Shown here: positions 1 to 7,320 of the stretch, piece by piece
Layout: each line of letters begins with the position of its first letter
Position numbering within the stretch: the stretch's first letter is position 1
Source: Pseudolabrys sp.
Lineage (GTDB): Bacteria; Pseudomonadota; Alphaproteobacteria; Rhizobiales; Xanthobacteraceae
DNA length: 14,235 nt
NCBI GenBank assembly: GCA_019246455.1
Contig: JAFAQJ010000385.1
Coordinates: 1 to 14,235, forward strand
Reading direction: 5' to 3'
Notes under the pieces: generated by a model
What the model saw: only the letters and a program-made list of their open reading frames with translations
Told to the model about the DNA's origin: nothing
Databases searched by the model: none
Position numbers and translations under genes: made by a program

Positions 1-762
1 GGCCTTGATCATGATGGGCGCGGAAATCAGCCCGTTCTTGTTGCGGTCGAGATAGCGCACAAACGCCTCGACGCCGCCTTCATAGAACAGCTCTTCGCGC
101 TTCTCGACCGCATGGCGCATGTCTGACAGCACGATCTCGACGCCGGAATTCAGGAAGGCGAGCTCGCGCAGACGGTGCGATAAAGTCGCGAAGTCGAACT
201 CGGTCATCGTGAAGGTCTTGGTCGACGGCAGGAACGTGACTTCCGTGCCCTGCTTATCTTTGGTATCGCCGACGACCTTCAACGGCGCCACCGCATCGCC
301 GTTCTTGAATTCCATGTAGTGCTCTTTGCCGTCGCGCCAGATCGTGAGCTTGAGCCACGACGACAGCGCGTTGACGACCGAGACGCCGACGCCGTGCAGA
401 CCGCCGGACACCTTGTAGGAGTTCTGGTCGAATTTTCCGCCGGCGTGCAGCTGGGTCATGATGACCTCGGCGGCGGAAACTTTCTCTTCCTTATGGATGT
501 CGGTCGGGATGCCGCGGCCGTTGTCGGTCACGGTCGCCGAGCCGTCCGGATTGAGCGTGACGGTGACGCGGTTGGCAAAACCCGCGAGCGCCTCGTCGAT
601 CGCGTTGTCGACGACCTCGTAGACCATGTGATGCAGGCCGGAGCCGTCGTCGGTATCGCCGATATACATGCCCGGGCGCTTGCGCACGGCATCGAGGCCC
701 TTGAGGACCTTGATCGATTCTGCGCCGTAGTCGGACGGGATGTGGCGGGCCGGTTCAGCCAT
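1..762 (-). CDS. gyrB: DNA gyrase subunit B, N-terminal part (cut by window start)
   Basis: This is the ATPase subunit of DNA gyrase, which drives negative supercoiling together with GyrA. Only the first 254 codons are present, running in frame to position 1. The start is the ATG at 760-762, giving [20 protein letters not shown]. The GHKL ATPase motifs are intact: the catalytic Glu in [12 protein letters not shown] (E49, with N53 as the Mg-binding Asn), DNGRGIP (residues 80-86), the lid [15 protein letters not shown] (120-134) and QGTEVTF around residue 171. RPGMYIGDT near the N-terminus is also typical. ParE shares these motifs, but the position directly after dnaA-dnaN-recF and the N-terminal sequence favour GyrB. 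A 219-base leader separates it from recF, so it may have its own promoter. The ribosome-binding site is weak (AAGGGTC just upstream). Confidence 0.96.
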   Translation of the reverse strand, partial: MAEPARHIPSDYGAESIKVLKGLDAVRKRPGMYIGDTDDGSGLHHMVYEVVDNAIDEALAGFANRVTVTLNPDGSATVTDNGRGIPTDIHKEEKVSAAEVIMTQLHAGGKFDQNSYKVSGGLHGVGVSVVNALSSWLKLTIWRDGKEHYMEFKNGDAVAPLKVVGDTKDKQGTEVTFLPSTKTFTMTEFDFATLSHRLRELAFLNSGVEIVLSDMRHAVEKREELFYEGGVEAFVRYLDRNKNGLISAPIMIKA

Positions 763-981
763 TGGCGGGACCCTTGAGCGGCGACAAAAAGTGAGTCGGA
801 AACGTCAGTTGGTGTGACACGAAAAGTGGGCCTTGGATAGACCTAACAGAGCCCGCTTAATGTGTTGATCCACCAGCGATTTTTCAAGATTCCGGGCGCG
901 AGAAATCCCCACTTTTCAGGGTCGATTTTTCGAGAAAATTCGCAACGAAAAGCGAAGCAAAAACAACGCCAAAAAATCGCG
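763..981 (-). other. recF-gyrB intergenic leader
   Basis: This 219-base non-coding gap is clearly richer in A and T than the genes beside it. On the minus strand recF is followed by T-rich runs (GATTTTTTGG, GTTTTTGC) without a convincing hairpin, so I do not call a terminator. An imperfect palindrome, CGATTTTTCGAGAAAATTCG, lies at 923-942, with 8 of 10 positions pairing between its arms. TGATCCACC at 866-874 is one base off the alphaproteobacterial DnaA-box variant TGATCCACA. No clear sigma-70 promoter was found, although the spacing suggests gyrB has one here. Confidence 0.5.
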
Positions 982-2127
982 CTACCGCCTCCGTTCGACG
1001 GTTCCCGGACGCACCTCAAACAGTTGCGCGCGGGACGCGATGTCGGCGAACGCGGCCGGGTCGGCGCCGGTCATCCAAACCTGCGCGCCGAGCGAGGCGA
1101 GCGCATCATAAAGCGCGGCGCGGCGGTGCGGATCGAGATGCGCCACGACTTCGTCAAGCAAGAGGATTGGCGCGGCGCCGGTCATGTCCTTGAGCAGTCC
1201 GGCGTGCGCGAGCACGAGGCGGATCAGCATGGCCTTCTGCTCGCCGGTCGAGGCGTCGGCGGCGGGAATGTCCTTCGCCGCGTAGCGGACCTGAAGGTCG
1301 GAGAGATGCGGGCCGTCGAGCGTGCGTCCAGCCGCCGCGTCGCGGGCACGGTTGTCGCGCAAGATGTTGCGGTACTGGTCCTCGGTTTCGCGAGCGCTTT
1401 GCTCGAACAGCAATTTTTCCATCCAGCCGTCGAGCGCGATCGACGCGGCCGGGAAGGGTGAGCCGTCGTCCTTATGAGCGGTCAGCTCGGCCGAAAGACG
1501 GTTGACGGTTTCGGCGCGCGCCGCGGCGACCGCGACCGCGAGTTCGGCCGTCTCGTGCTCCACCGCGTCGAGCCAGGTCGGATCGCTGCGGGGATCTTCA
1601 AGCAGGCGGTTGCGCGAGCGCAGCGCTCGATCGAAGGCATTGACGCGGCTCGAATGCTGGGCGTCGACCGCGAGCACCAGCCGGTCGAGAAACCGCCGCC
1701 GTTCCGAGGCGGGTCCATTGAACAACTGGTCCATTGCCGGGACGAGCCAAATGATGCGCAGATGATCGGCGAAGGCGGCAGCCGAGCCGACCGGCTCGCG
1801 GTCTATGCGGCACTTGCGCGTCGCCGCCGTGTCGTCGCCCGTCTGAGGCTCGATGCCGGTGCCAAGGGTCGCGAGCCCGGCCATGCCTTCGACTTCGGCC
1901 GCGACCGCCCAACTGCCGTCACCTTCCGTGAATGCGGCCTCGGCGAGCGTGGCACGGCGCAGCCCGCGGCCGGGGGTCAGAAACGAGATCGCCTCGATTA
2001 GATTGGTCTTGCCGGCGCCGTTCGGCCCGGTCAGCACCACCGGCGCGTTGCCGTCCAATTCAAGCTGCGCCGCGTGGTAGCTGCGGAAATTCGTCAGGCT
2101 CAGGCGTCGGATCAGCGCGGTGGTCAT
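982..2127 (-). CDS. recF: DNA replication and repair protein RecF
   Basis: RecF is an SMC/ABC-type ATPase that helps load RecA at single-strand gaps and stalled forks. The 381-residue length is normal for the family. The N-terminus reads RRLSLTNFRSYHAAQLEL, typical of RecF. The Walker A GPNGAGKTN is at residues 34-42. WLVPAMDQLFNGPASERRRF in the first third is the usual alphaproteobacterial RecF block. The ABC signature STGEQK is at 293-298 and Walker B ILLLDE at 321-326, followed by VVAHLD. The start is an ATG 31 bases after the dnaN stop, so the two genes are very likely co-transcribed. The ribosome-binding site is not strong, which fits low expression or translational coupling. All ATPase motifs are intact. 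Confidence 0.96.
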   Translation of the reverse strand: MTTALIRRLSLTNFRSYHAAQLELDGNAPVVLTGPNGAGKTNLIEAISFLTPGRGLRRATLAEAAFTEGDGSWAVAAEVEGMAGLATLGTGIEPQTGDDTAATRKCRIDREPVGSAAAFADHLRIIWLVPAMDQLFNGPASERRRFLDRLVLAVDAQHSSRVNAFDRALRSRNRLLEDPRSDPTWLDAVEHETAELAVAVAAARAETVNRLSAELTAHKDDGSPFPAASIALDGWMEKLLFEQSARETEDQYRNILRDNRARDAAAGRTLDGPHLSDLQVRYAAKDIPAADASTGEQKAMLIRLVLAHAGLLKDMTGAAPILLLDEVVAHLDPHRRAALYDALASLGAQVWMTGADPAAFADIASRAQLFEVRPGTVERRR

Positions 2128-2158
2128 TGGGCGAGGCTTATCACCCCCGCCCGGGCCC

Positions 2159-3274
2159 TCAAACCCGCATCGGCATCAGGACGTAAAGCGCGCCCTTGGC
2201 GTCCTTGTCCTGGATGAGCGTCGGCGAGCCGGGGTCGGCGAGCTTGAGCACCGCGACCTCGCCTTCGATCTGCGCGGCGATGTCGAGCAGATAACGCGAG
2301 TTGAAGCCGATATCGAGCGGGTCGGCGCCGTATTCGACTTCGAGCTCTTCGGTAGCGCTGCCCGAGTCTGGGTTGGTGACGGAGAGCACCAGCCGCCCAC
2401 CGGCGATCGAGAGCTTCACCGCGCGGCCGCGTTCGCTCGACACAGTCGAGACGCGGTCGACCGCGGCCTCGAACTCCTTCTTGTCGACGACCAAAGTCTT
2501 GTCGTTGTTGGCCGGAATGACGCGGCCGTAGTCAGGGAACGTGCCGTCGATCAGTTTCGAGGTCAGCACCACGTCGCCGATCGTGAAACGGATCTTGCCG
2601 GTCGACAACTCAATGCCGACTTCGCCCTCGGGCGTTTCGATGAGGCGCTGCACTTCGCCGACCGTCTTGCGCGGCACGATCACGCCTGGCATGCCCGCCG
2701 CCCCTTGCGGCAGCGGCAGTTCGACCTGAGCCAGGCGATGGCCGTCGGTCGCGACTGCGCGAAGCGCACCGGATTTGCCGCCGCTGACGTGCAGATAGAT
2801 GCCGTTGAGGTAGTAGCGCGTCTCTTCGGTCGAGATTGCGAACTGTGTCTTGTCGATCAGCCGCTTGAGGTCGGCCGCTGCGAGCGAGAACTTGTGCGTC
2901 ATCTCGCCGGCGGCGAGATCGGGGAAGTCGCTCTCCGGCAAAGTCTGCAAGGTGAAGCGCGAGCGCCCGGCGCGGATCGAGAGCACGGCGCGGTCACCGG
3001 AGCCCTCGATCACAACCTGCGTGCCTTCCGGCAATTTGCGCACGATCTCATAGAACATGTGCGCCGGCACAGTGGTCGAGCCGGCCGGCGTGACATCGGC
3101 GGCGATCGCGTCGATCACTTCGAGATCGAGGTCGGTGGCCTTGAGGCTGAGCTTCGACTTTTCGGCCTTGATCAGAACATTGGCGAGGATCGGAATCGTG
3201 TTGCGGCGCTCGACCACGCGATGCACGTGGCCCAGCGATTTCAGCAATTGCGCTCGCTCGACCGTGACTTTCAT
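2159..3274 (-). CDS. dnaN: DNA polymerase III beta subunit (sliding clamp)
   Basis: This is the ring-shaped clamp that tethers DNA polymerase III to DNA. I chose the start at the ATG 3272-3274, giving MKVTVERAQLLKSLGHVHRV, because this is the standard DnaN N-terminus and yields 371 residues, the usual alphaproteobacterial length. The frame stays open for 18 further codons (to 3328), but that stretch does not look like DnaN. Recognisable blocks are RRNTIPILANVLI near residue 23, YYLNGIYLH in the middle domain, NSRYLLDI in the third domain and the C-terminal LMPMRV ending. It lies between dnaA (across a terminator) and recF (31-base gap). No clear promoter was recognised in the short leader, though the terminator implies one. 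Confidence 0.96.
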   Translation of the reverse strand: MKVTVERAQLLKSLGHVHRVVERRNTIPILANVLIKAEKSKLSLKATDLDLEVIDAIAADVTPAGSTTVPAHMFYEIVRKLPEGTQVVIEGSGDRAVLSIRAGRSRFTLQTLPESDFPDLAAGEMTHKFSLAAADLKRLIDKTQFAISTEETRYYLNGIYLHVSGGKSGALRAVATDGHRLAQVELPLPQGAAGMPGVIVPRKTVGEVQRLIETPEGEVGIELSTGKIRFTIGDVVLTSKLIDGTFPDYGRVIPANNDKTLVVDKKEFEAAVDRVSTVSSERGRAVKLSIAGGRLVLSVTNPDSGSATEELEVEYGADPLDIGFNSRYLLDIAAQIEGEVAVLKLADPGSPTLIQDKDAKGALYVLMPMRV

Positions 3275-3372
3275 CGTGAACCCCGCCCTGTGGACGGCAA
3301 AAGTGACGTGCCCTGTCGGTTTTCGCAAGGGTTCGGCAAGGGCGTAGCCTGATTCCCACAGCCCTCCACCAT
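3275..3372 (-). other. dnaN leader with a degenerate DnaA-box core
   Basis: This is the 98-base space between the dnaA terminator and the dnaN ATG. On the minus strand it carries GCCGTCCACAG (plus-strand 3288-3298), which contains TCCACA, the core of the DnaA box TTATCCACA. The same 11-mer occurs far upstream of dnaA. No good -35/-10 pair could be picked by eye. Confidence 0.35.
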
Positions 3373-3402
3373 AAAAACGCCCCGTCGGAACGGGGCGTTT
3401 TT
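3373..3402 (-). terminator. Rho-independent terminator after dnaA
   Basis: A perfect inverted repeat: AAAAACGCCCCG (3373-3384), loop TCGGAA, CGGGGCGTTTTT (3391-3402). The 12-base arms pair fully, and the GC-rich part is followed by five T on either strand, so it could work in both directions. It begins 24 bases after the dnaA stop codon. It should largely separate the dnaA transcript from dnaN. Confidence 0.92.
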
Positions 3403-3426
3403 CACGTCGGAGGTTGAACTCGAAGG

Positions 3427-4848
3427 CTATTCCTGAAGCTGCCGCTTGAGAATTTCGATCTCCTCGGCCAGCGCCATATCGTTGCCGACCAGGTTCTCGA
3501 TCTTGCGCACCGCGTGCAGCACGGTGGTGTGGTCGCGGCCACCGAACCGCCGGCCGATCTCCGGCAGCGAGCGCAAGGTCAGCGTCTTGGCGAGATACAT
3601 CGCTACTTGCCGGGGCCGCACCACATTCGCTGTGCGGCGCGAGGACAATAAATCCGAGCGGCTGACGTTGTACTGGCGGGCCACCACGCGCTGGATGTCC
3701 TCGATCTTCACCCGGCGCGGTTCCTGCGGGCGGATCAGGTCGCGCACTTCGCGCTCGGCCATCTCCATCGTCACCGGGTGGCCGGTGAGCTTGTTGTGGG
3801 CGAGCAGGCGGTTGACCGCGCCTTCGAGGTCGCGGCCGTTATGGGTCACGGTCTTGGCGATATAGCCGAGCACATTGACCGGCACGTCGAAGCCCGGATG
3901 GTGCACGCGGGCGGCGTTGACGCGGGCTTTCAGGATTTCGAACCGTAGCTCTTCGCCGAGCGAGCCCATCTCGACGACGAGGCCGCCGGCGAGCCGCGAG
4001 CGCACCCGCTCATCGAGGCTTTCGAGATCGGACGGCGGGCGGTCCGAAGCGATAATCACCTGGCGGCCGGCGTCGATCAGCGCGTTGAGGGTGTGGCAGA
4101 ACTCGGCCTGGGTCGATTTGCCTTGCAGGAATTGCAGGTCGTCGATCACCAAGACGCCGATGCCGCGCAGCGCTTCCTTGAAGGCGAGCGCGGTCTGGGT
4201 GCGTAGCGCCGACACAAAGCCGTACATGAATTTCTCGGCCGTGAGATAGAGTACCTTCCGCTCGCCGATCGCGTTGCCGGTCCAAGTGATGGCTTGCAGC
4301 AAGTGGGTTTTACCCAAGCCGACGCCGGCATGGATGTAGAGCGGGTTGAACATCACCGGGTCGCCGCGCTTGGCCGCCGCGACCTGCTTGGCCGCCGCAT
4401 GAGCGAGCGTGTTCGAGCGGCCGACCACGAAGGTGTCGAAGGTCAGTCGTGGATCGAGCGGCGAGCCGCCGAGCGCCTCATGAAGTCCGGAGTCGCCGGC
4501 GCCGTTCGGGCGCACCGCCGCGCCGTTGAAGACGTGGCCGTTGGCGCCGATGCCGTCGAACTCGTTGCCCTTCGGCTTCGCCACCACGGTGCGCAGCACC
4601 GCCGAGCGCACGGTCAGTTCGATGCGGTTGACCTTGTCTTCTTCGGCCTGCCAGCAGGCGAGCACACGCTCCGCGTAGTGCGACTGGATCCAGCTCTTGA
4701 GGAAACGGGTCGGCACCGAGAGGCGTACCGTGCCTTCCTCGATCGCTTCCATGTTCATGCGGGCAAACCAGTTCGTATAGACGTCTTCACCGACCTCAGC
4801 GCGCAAACGGTTCTGGACCTTCGACCAGCGCTCCTGATCCGTGCTCAT
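3427..4848 (-). CDS. dnaA: Chromosomal replication initiator protein DnaA
   Basis: DnaA is the AAA+ initiator that binds origin DnaA boxes and melts oriC. I chose the ATG at 4846-4848, giving [20 protein letters not shown] and 473 residues, the normal size. Domain I is residues 1-85 ([24 protein letters not shown]) and a short domain II runs to about 130. The AAA+ domain starts at [16 protein letters not shown]. Walker A GVGLGKTH is at 175-182, Walker B VLVIDD at 232-237, sensor 1 IIASDRPP at 265-272 and box [14 protein letters not shown] at 279-289. The DNA-binding domain ends with the DnaA signature [16 protein letters not shown] at 435-450. The frame stays open for 143 codons upstream, but nothing there resembles DnaA. 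GAAGAAA just before the ATG is a weak ribosome-binding site. Confidence 0.97.
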   Translation of the reverse strand: MSTDQERWSKVQNRLRAEVGEDVYTNWFARMNMEAIEEGTVRLSVPTRFLKSWIQSHYAERVLACWQAEEDKVNRIELTVRSAVLRTVVAKPKGNEFDGIGANGHVFNGAAVRPNGAGDSGLHEALGGSPLDPRLTFDTFVVGRSNTLAHAAAKQVAAAKRGDPVMFNPLYIHAGVGLGKTHLLQAITWTGNAIGERKVLYLTAEKFMYGFVSALRTQTALAFKEALRGIGVLVIDDLQFLQGKSTQAEFCHTLNALIDAGRQVIIASDRPPSDLESLDERVRSRLAGGLVVEMGSLGEELRFEILKARVNAARVHHPGFDVPVNVLGYIAKTVTHNGRDLEGAVNRLLAHNKLTGHPVTMEMAEREVRDLIRPQEPRRVKIEDIQRVVARQYNVSRSDLLSSRRTANVVRPRQVAMYLAKTLTLRSLPEIGRRFGGRDHTTVLHAVRKIENLVGNDMALAEEIEILKRQLQE

Positions 4849-5371
4849 TTTCTTCGTGTCTTTCAGTTCGTGTTGGTGCGGACTCGGTTGAAACGGCCTG
4901 GCGGATTTCGCCGACGCGCCGGAAGTGGCAGGCGCACTTTCGTTCGATTGGACCGGTGCCGGGGAGAAGACGTTACCCGCGCGCCCCTTACGGGCCGGCG
5001 CGGTCGGCAACGGCGCAGCCGAGCGATGCGCCGTCAGCCGATGGGCGGCGGCGTCGCGCCGCGGGCACTCGGATTGTCGACGACACAAAAGGCGGAAATG
5101 GGGAGACTCAATTCGAGGTGCACACGGGAAGTTCGGCCATTCGCCGCCGCCTTCGATGCGATCGTCTTGATGCCGGAGAAAATTCCCGAGCCTCGTTCCG
5201 CCGTTGTCATTCATGCCCCCCAACCATTTTGGGCTCACGCCCGATGGCTTCTGTCGTTGACACCAACTTGGAGACACCTCTTGCCTTCAGCGGACAGTAC
5301 ATAGCCGTTCTCATCCGCCGATGAGCGTCAGTGCGATCCTTTGATGGTGGCGCCCGCGAGTGACGAGCACG

Positions 5372-5381
5372 TTTCGAAAAT
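5372..5381. repeat. TTTCGAAAAT element, copy 1
   Basis: The decamer TTTCGAAAAT contains the palindrome TTTCGAAA. An identical decamer lies at 5711-5720, and the partial form ATTTTCGA (same motif on the other strand) at 5591-5598. All three are in the dnaA upstream spacer. Confidence 0.5.
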
Positions 5382-5677
5382 ACACGAGCGCCCGATGCCC
5401 GCAACGCCTTTCAAGCCCGCTTTGACGCGGCTCGGCGGCGTTGCATGCGCGCGGCTCAAGCGCTGTGGACGGCCGCCAAAATAAGGCGTTGAGATTCGCA
5501 CGGATTTTCTTGGAACGATGCTCTCCAGGACAAGACGAAATTGAAAAAAATTATTGCGGCGGTGTTGCATCCGAGCGCGTAATGGCGGCGATTTTCGAGC
5601 GATCGGCCGCGCTATCGCCTTAAGTCTTTATCGGCACGACTTTATTTTTGTGCGGGAATTCAAGCTAGCCGACGCGA

Positions 5678-5715
5678 CGAAAACGCTGGCAGTTGCTCGC
5701 TTTCGAGCGTTTTCG
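5678..5715. repeat. Inverted repeat in the dnaA upstream region
   Basis: CGAAAACGCT (5678-5687) and its exact reverse complement AGCGTTTTCG (5706-5715) are separated by 18 bases. Inside and overlapping is a second hairpin, GCTCG-CTTT-CGAGC (5695-5708), so the two pairings exclude each other. There is no long T-run directly after it on either strand, so it is not a typical terminator. It could be a protein-binding site or an RNA structure in a dnaA leader transcript. Confidence 0.55.
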
Positions 5716-5720
5716 AAAAT
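5711..5720. repeat. TTTCGAAAAT element, copy 2
   Basis: This copy is identical to the one at 5372-5381. It sits at the edge of the inverted repeat at 5678-5715 and lies within the larger palindrome TTTTCGAAAA (5710-5719). Confidence 0.5.
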
Positions 5721-5872
5721 CTTGTCTAGTAAAATCGCGCGCAGCAAAAATTTCTGACGCCGCGGTGACGCTTTTACAACAAGGCACCTTCGCGCGCGCG
5801 CCCGAAAGTCGGAAACCGCGGCAGTTTCGGTTACAGATCGGCAGATGCGTTGAGTGTCTGGGCAATTGTAAC

Positions 5873-5901
5873 AAAAAACGCGGCGACATTGTCACCGCGT
5901 T
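5873..5901 (-). terminator. Rho-independent terminator after rpsT
   Basis: Read on the minus strand, AACGCGG pairs with CCGCGTT (plus-strand arms 5895-5901 and 5877-5883). The pairing continues as GAC/GTC after one mismatch, and is followed by a run of six T (complement of 5873-5878). It lies about 60 bases beyond the rpsT stop codon, with an A/T-rich stretch between. Confidence 0.82.
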
Positions 5902-5961
5902 GGCCACCTTCGAAACAATTTTTATTTTTTAACGCGCAGTCAGTCTCGTGGGCTTGTCGAG

Positions 5962-6228
5962 TTACTTACCCAACTTCGCGATGCGCTTGGAAAGCCGTGA
6001 CACTTTCCGGCTCGCGCTGCTCTTGTGTACCACGCCACGCTGCGCTGCACGCATGATCACCGGCTCGGCGGTCTTGAACGCCGCCAGAGCTTTGGCGCGG
6101 TCACCCGAGGCGATCGCCTCTTCGACCTTGCGCACCGAGGAGCGCAGCAGCGCGCGGCGGTTCTTGTTCACCTCGGTGCGGCGCGCGATCACGCGGGTGG
6201 CTTTGCGGGCAGACTTCGTATTGGCCAT
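5962..6228 (-). CDS. rpsT: 30S ribosomal protein S20
   Basis: S20 is a primary 16S rRNA-binding protein of the small ribosomal subunit. The start is the ATG at 6226-6228, giving [20 protein letters not shown], the standard S20 beginning, and 88 residues, the normal length. An in-frame extension to 6273 ([15 protein letters not shown]) is not part of the family and is rejected. The protein is lysine/arginine rich, with the characteristic [25 protein letters not shown] and [17 protein letters not shown] stretches. It has its own near-consensus promoter and a terminator, so it is probably a single-gene unit. Its place upstream of dnaA is shared by many alphaproteobacteria. Confidence 0.97.
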   Translation of the reverse strand: MANTKSARKATRVIARRTEVNKNRRALLRSSVRKVEEAIASGDRAKALAAFKTAEPVIMRAAQRGVVHKSSASRKVSRLSKRIAKLGK

Positions 6229-6331
6229 CGGTCTCTCATGTCGATCGCGGCGAACGGGCTCAAACCCGGTCAAGCGCGCGATCTTGCTTGAAGAAATTCG
6301 TTGCGATTACCCGTGTAACCGCGACCGCGGG

Positions 6332-6360
6332 CTTATAGGGGTCGGCCCGCGGGGCGTCAA
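6332..6360 (-). promoter_or_regulatory. Sigma-70-type promoter of rpsT
   Basis: On the minus strand TTGACG (-35, plus-strand 6355-6360) and TATAAG (-10, 6332-6337) are separated by exactly 17 bases. Each hexamer is one base off consensus. Transcription would start near 6325, giving a leader of about 97 bases before rpsT. The promoter begins just 29 bases beyond the stop codon of the upstream aldolase-like gene. Confidence 0.75.
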
Positions 6361-6388
6361 CGGTGTGTCAGGCTCGAAAGTCGCTCGT

Positions 6389-7288
6389 TTATGCGACCTT
6401 TTTGGCCCGCACCGCGTCGTGACCGGCGATGGCCGCTGCGCGGTCCGCCGCCGCATAGGACACGAATGGTGGCTTGACCCGAGCGAAAGCCGGGTCGCCG
6501 TGGATGTGGGCGAGCAGCGCCTTGACGCCGGGCACCAGCGGCTTGCCGTCGAACAGCTTGCGAATGGTCACCGCGGCGTCGAGCATCGCCTGGTCGTTGT
6601 TCTTGAGCGCGACGGCGCACAGGTCGGCGTTGAGATTGGTCGTTGCGGAGATGCAGCCGGCGAATTTGCCGTCACGGCCCTCCAGCAGAGCCGCTTCGGT
6701 CGAGGGGAACACGGCGAAGTCGGCAGATAGAGCCGCGGCGGCGCGCGAGTACGACATGTCGCCTGAGGAATCCTTCAAGCCGACGATGCGGCCCTTGTAG
6801 GTTTTGATCAGCCGGTCGACCAACGGGATCGGCCACGGCACCGCCGAGGTCTGCGGGATGTGATAGAGGTATAGCGGCACCGGCTTGTCGGCCGTCGCGC
6901 GCACGATCGTATCCATGTAGTGAGCGAGCCCATCGTCCGGCACGCCCTTGTAGTAGAACGGCGGCAGAACGAGCGCGCCGGAGTATCCGAGTTCCGCCGC
7001 GTGTTTGGTCAGCGTGACGGCGTCGGCCATCGCCGCGGCGCCAGTACCGACCATGAGGCGGTCCATCGGCAAGCCGGCGGTTTTGAAGGCCGACATCACT
7101 GCCTTGCGCTCCCCGGTCGAGAACGAGGTTGCTTCGCCGGTGGTGCCGAGCACGTTGAGCGCGTTGCAGCCGTTGTCGAGCAGATAGCGCGCGAGTTTGA
7201 TGACGCGTTCGGTATCTGGTGAGCCGTCTTCGTGGATCGGCGTCGCAATCGCCGCGATCACCCCTCTGAGCTTGCCGTGCGCCGCCAT
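6389..7288 (-). CDS. Dihydrodipicolinate synthase / N-acetylneuraminate lyase family protein
   Basis: This 299-residue (beta/alpha)8-barrel protein belongs to the class I pyruvate aldolase/synthase family (DapA, NanA, KDG and HOGA aldolases). The visible motifs are GTTGE at 48-52, PPFYYKG at 109-115, the catalytic tyrosine in LYHIP (Y142), and the Schiff-base lysine in GLKDSSGD (K172). GCISATTN at 211-218 closes the site. In E. coli DapA the tyrosine motif is YNVPSR, whose arginine binds the substrate carboxylate. Here the aligned stretch is YHIPQT, with threonine in place of that arginine. I therefore doubt it is the lysine-pathway DapA and favour another pyruvate-forming aldolase; the substrate cannot be told. 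It follows the malic enzyme gene by 32 bases, probably in one operon. I see no terminator before rpsT. Confidence 0.88.
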   Translation of the reverse strand: MAAHGKLRGVIAAIATPIHEDGSPDTERVIKLARYLLDNGCNALNVLGTTGEATSFSTGERKAVMSAFKTAGLPMDRLMVGTGAAAMADAVTLTKHAAELGYSGALVLPPFYYKGVPDDGLAHYMDTIVRATADKPVPLYLYHIPQTSAVPWPIPLVDRLIKTYKGRIVGLKDSSGDMSYSRAAAALSADFAVFPSTEAALLEGRDGKFAGCISATTNLNADLCAVALKNNDQAMLDAAVTIRKLFDGKPLVPGVKALLAHIHGDPAFARVKPPFVSYAAADRAAAIAGHDAVRAKKVA

Positions 7289-7294
7289 GATTTT

Positions 7295-7302
7295 CTTCTC
7301 CC
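7295..7302 (-). promoter_or_regulatory. Ribosome-binding site of the aldolase-like gene
   Basis: GGGAGAAG on the minus strand lies six bases before the ATG at 7286-7288 and supports that start. Confidence 0.7.
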
Positions 7303-7320
7303 GAAAACTAATTCGAAAAA

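Larger units (their letters stand above)
4849..5872 (-). other. Long gene-free spacer upstream of dnaA (dnaA control region, possible oriC)
   Basis: About 1 kb between the rpsT terminator and dnaA holds no gene I can support. The part nearest dnaA (to about 5280) is GC-rich and open in the dnaA frame. The part from about 5370 to 5750 is richer in A and T, with runs such as TTGAAAAAAATTATTG near 5541 and TTTATTTTTG at 5641. It contains a 10-bp inverted repeat at 5678-5715, TTTCGAAAAT at 5372-5381 and again at 5711-5720, and a degenerate DnaA-box core at 5464-5472. No consensus TTATCCACA cluster was found, so I do not call an origin. The dnaA promoter must lie here or in the upstream region, but I could not fix it. 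Confidence 0.5.

Noticed and set aside
2120..3352. 410-codon open frame on the plus strand opposite dnaN
   Set aside because: It is a mirror of the GC-rich dnaN codons; the translation is rich in R, D, H and V with no domain, and dnaN is certain.
4294..5304. 336-codon plus-strand open frame opposite dnaA and its leader
   Set aside because: Half of it is antisense to dnaA, the composition is arginine-rich and there is no motif or ribosome-binding site.
4881..5497. GANTC (CcrM methylation) sites at 4881, 5105 and 5493 in the dnaA spacer
   Set aside because: Three in about 1 kb is no more than expected by chance, so no regulatory claim is made.
4849..5872. Definite oriC call
   Set aside because: No cluster of consensus TTATCCACA boxes is visible and alphaproteobacterial origins are often away from dnaA.
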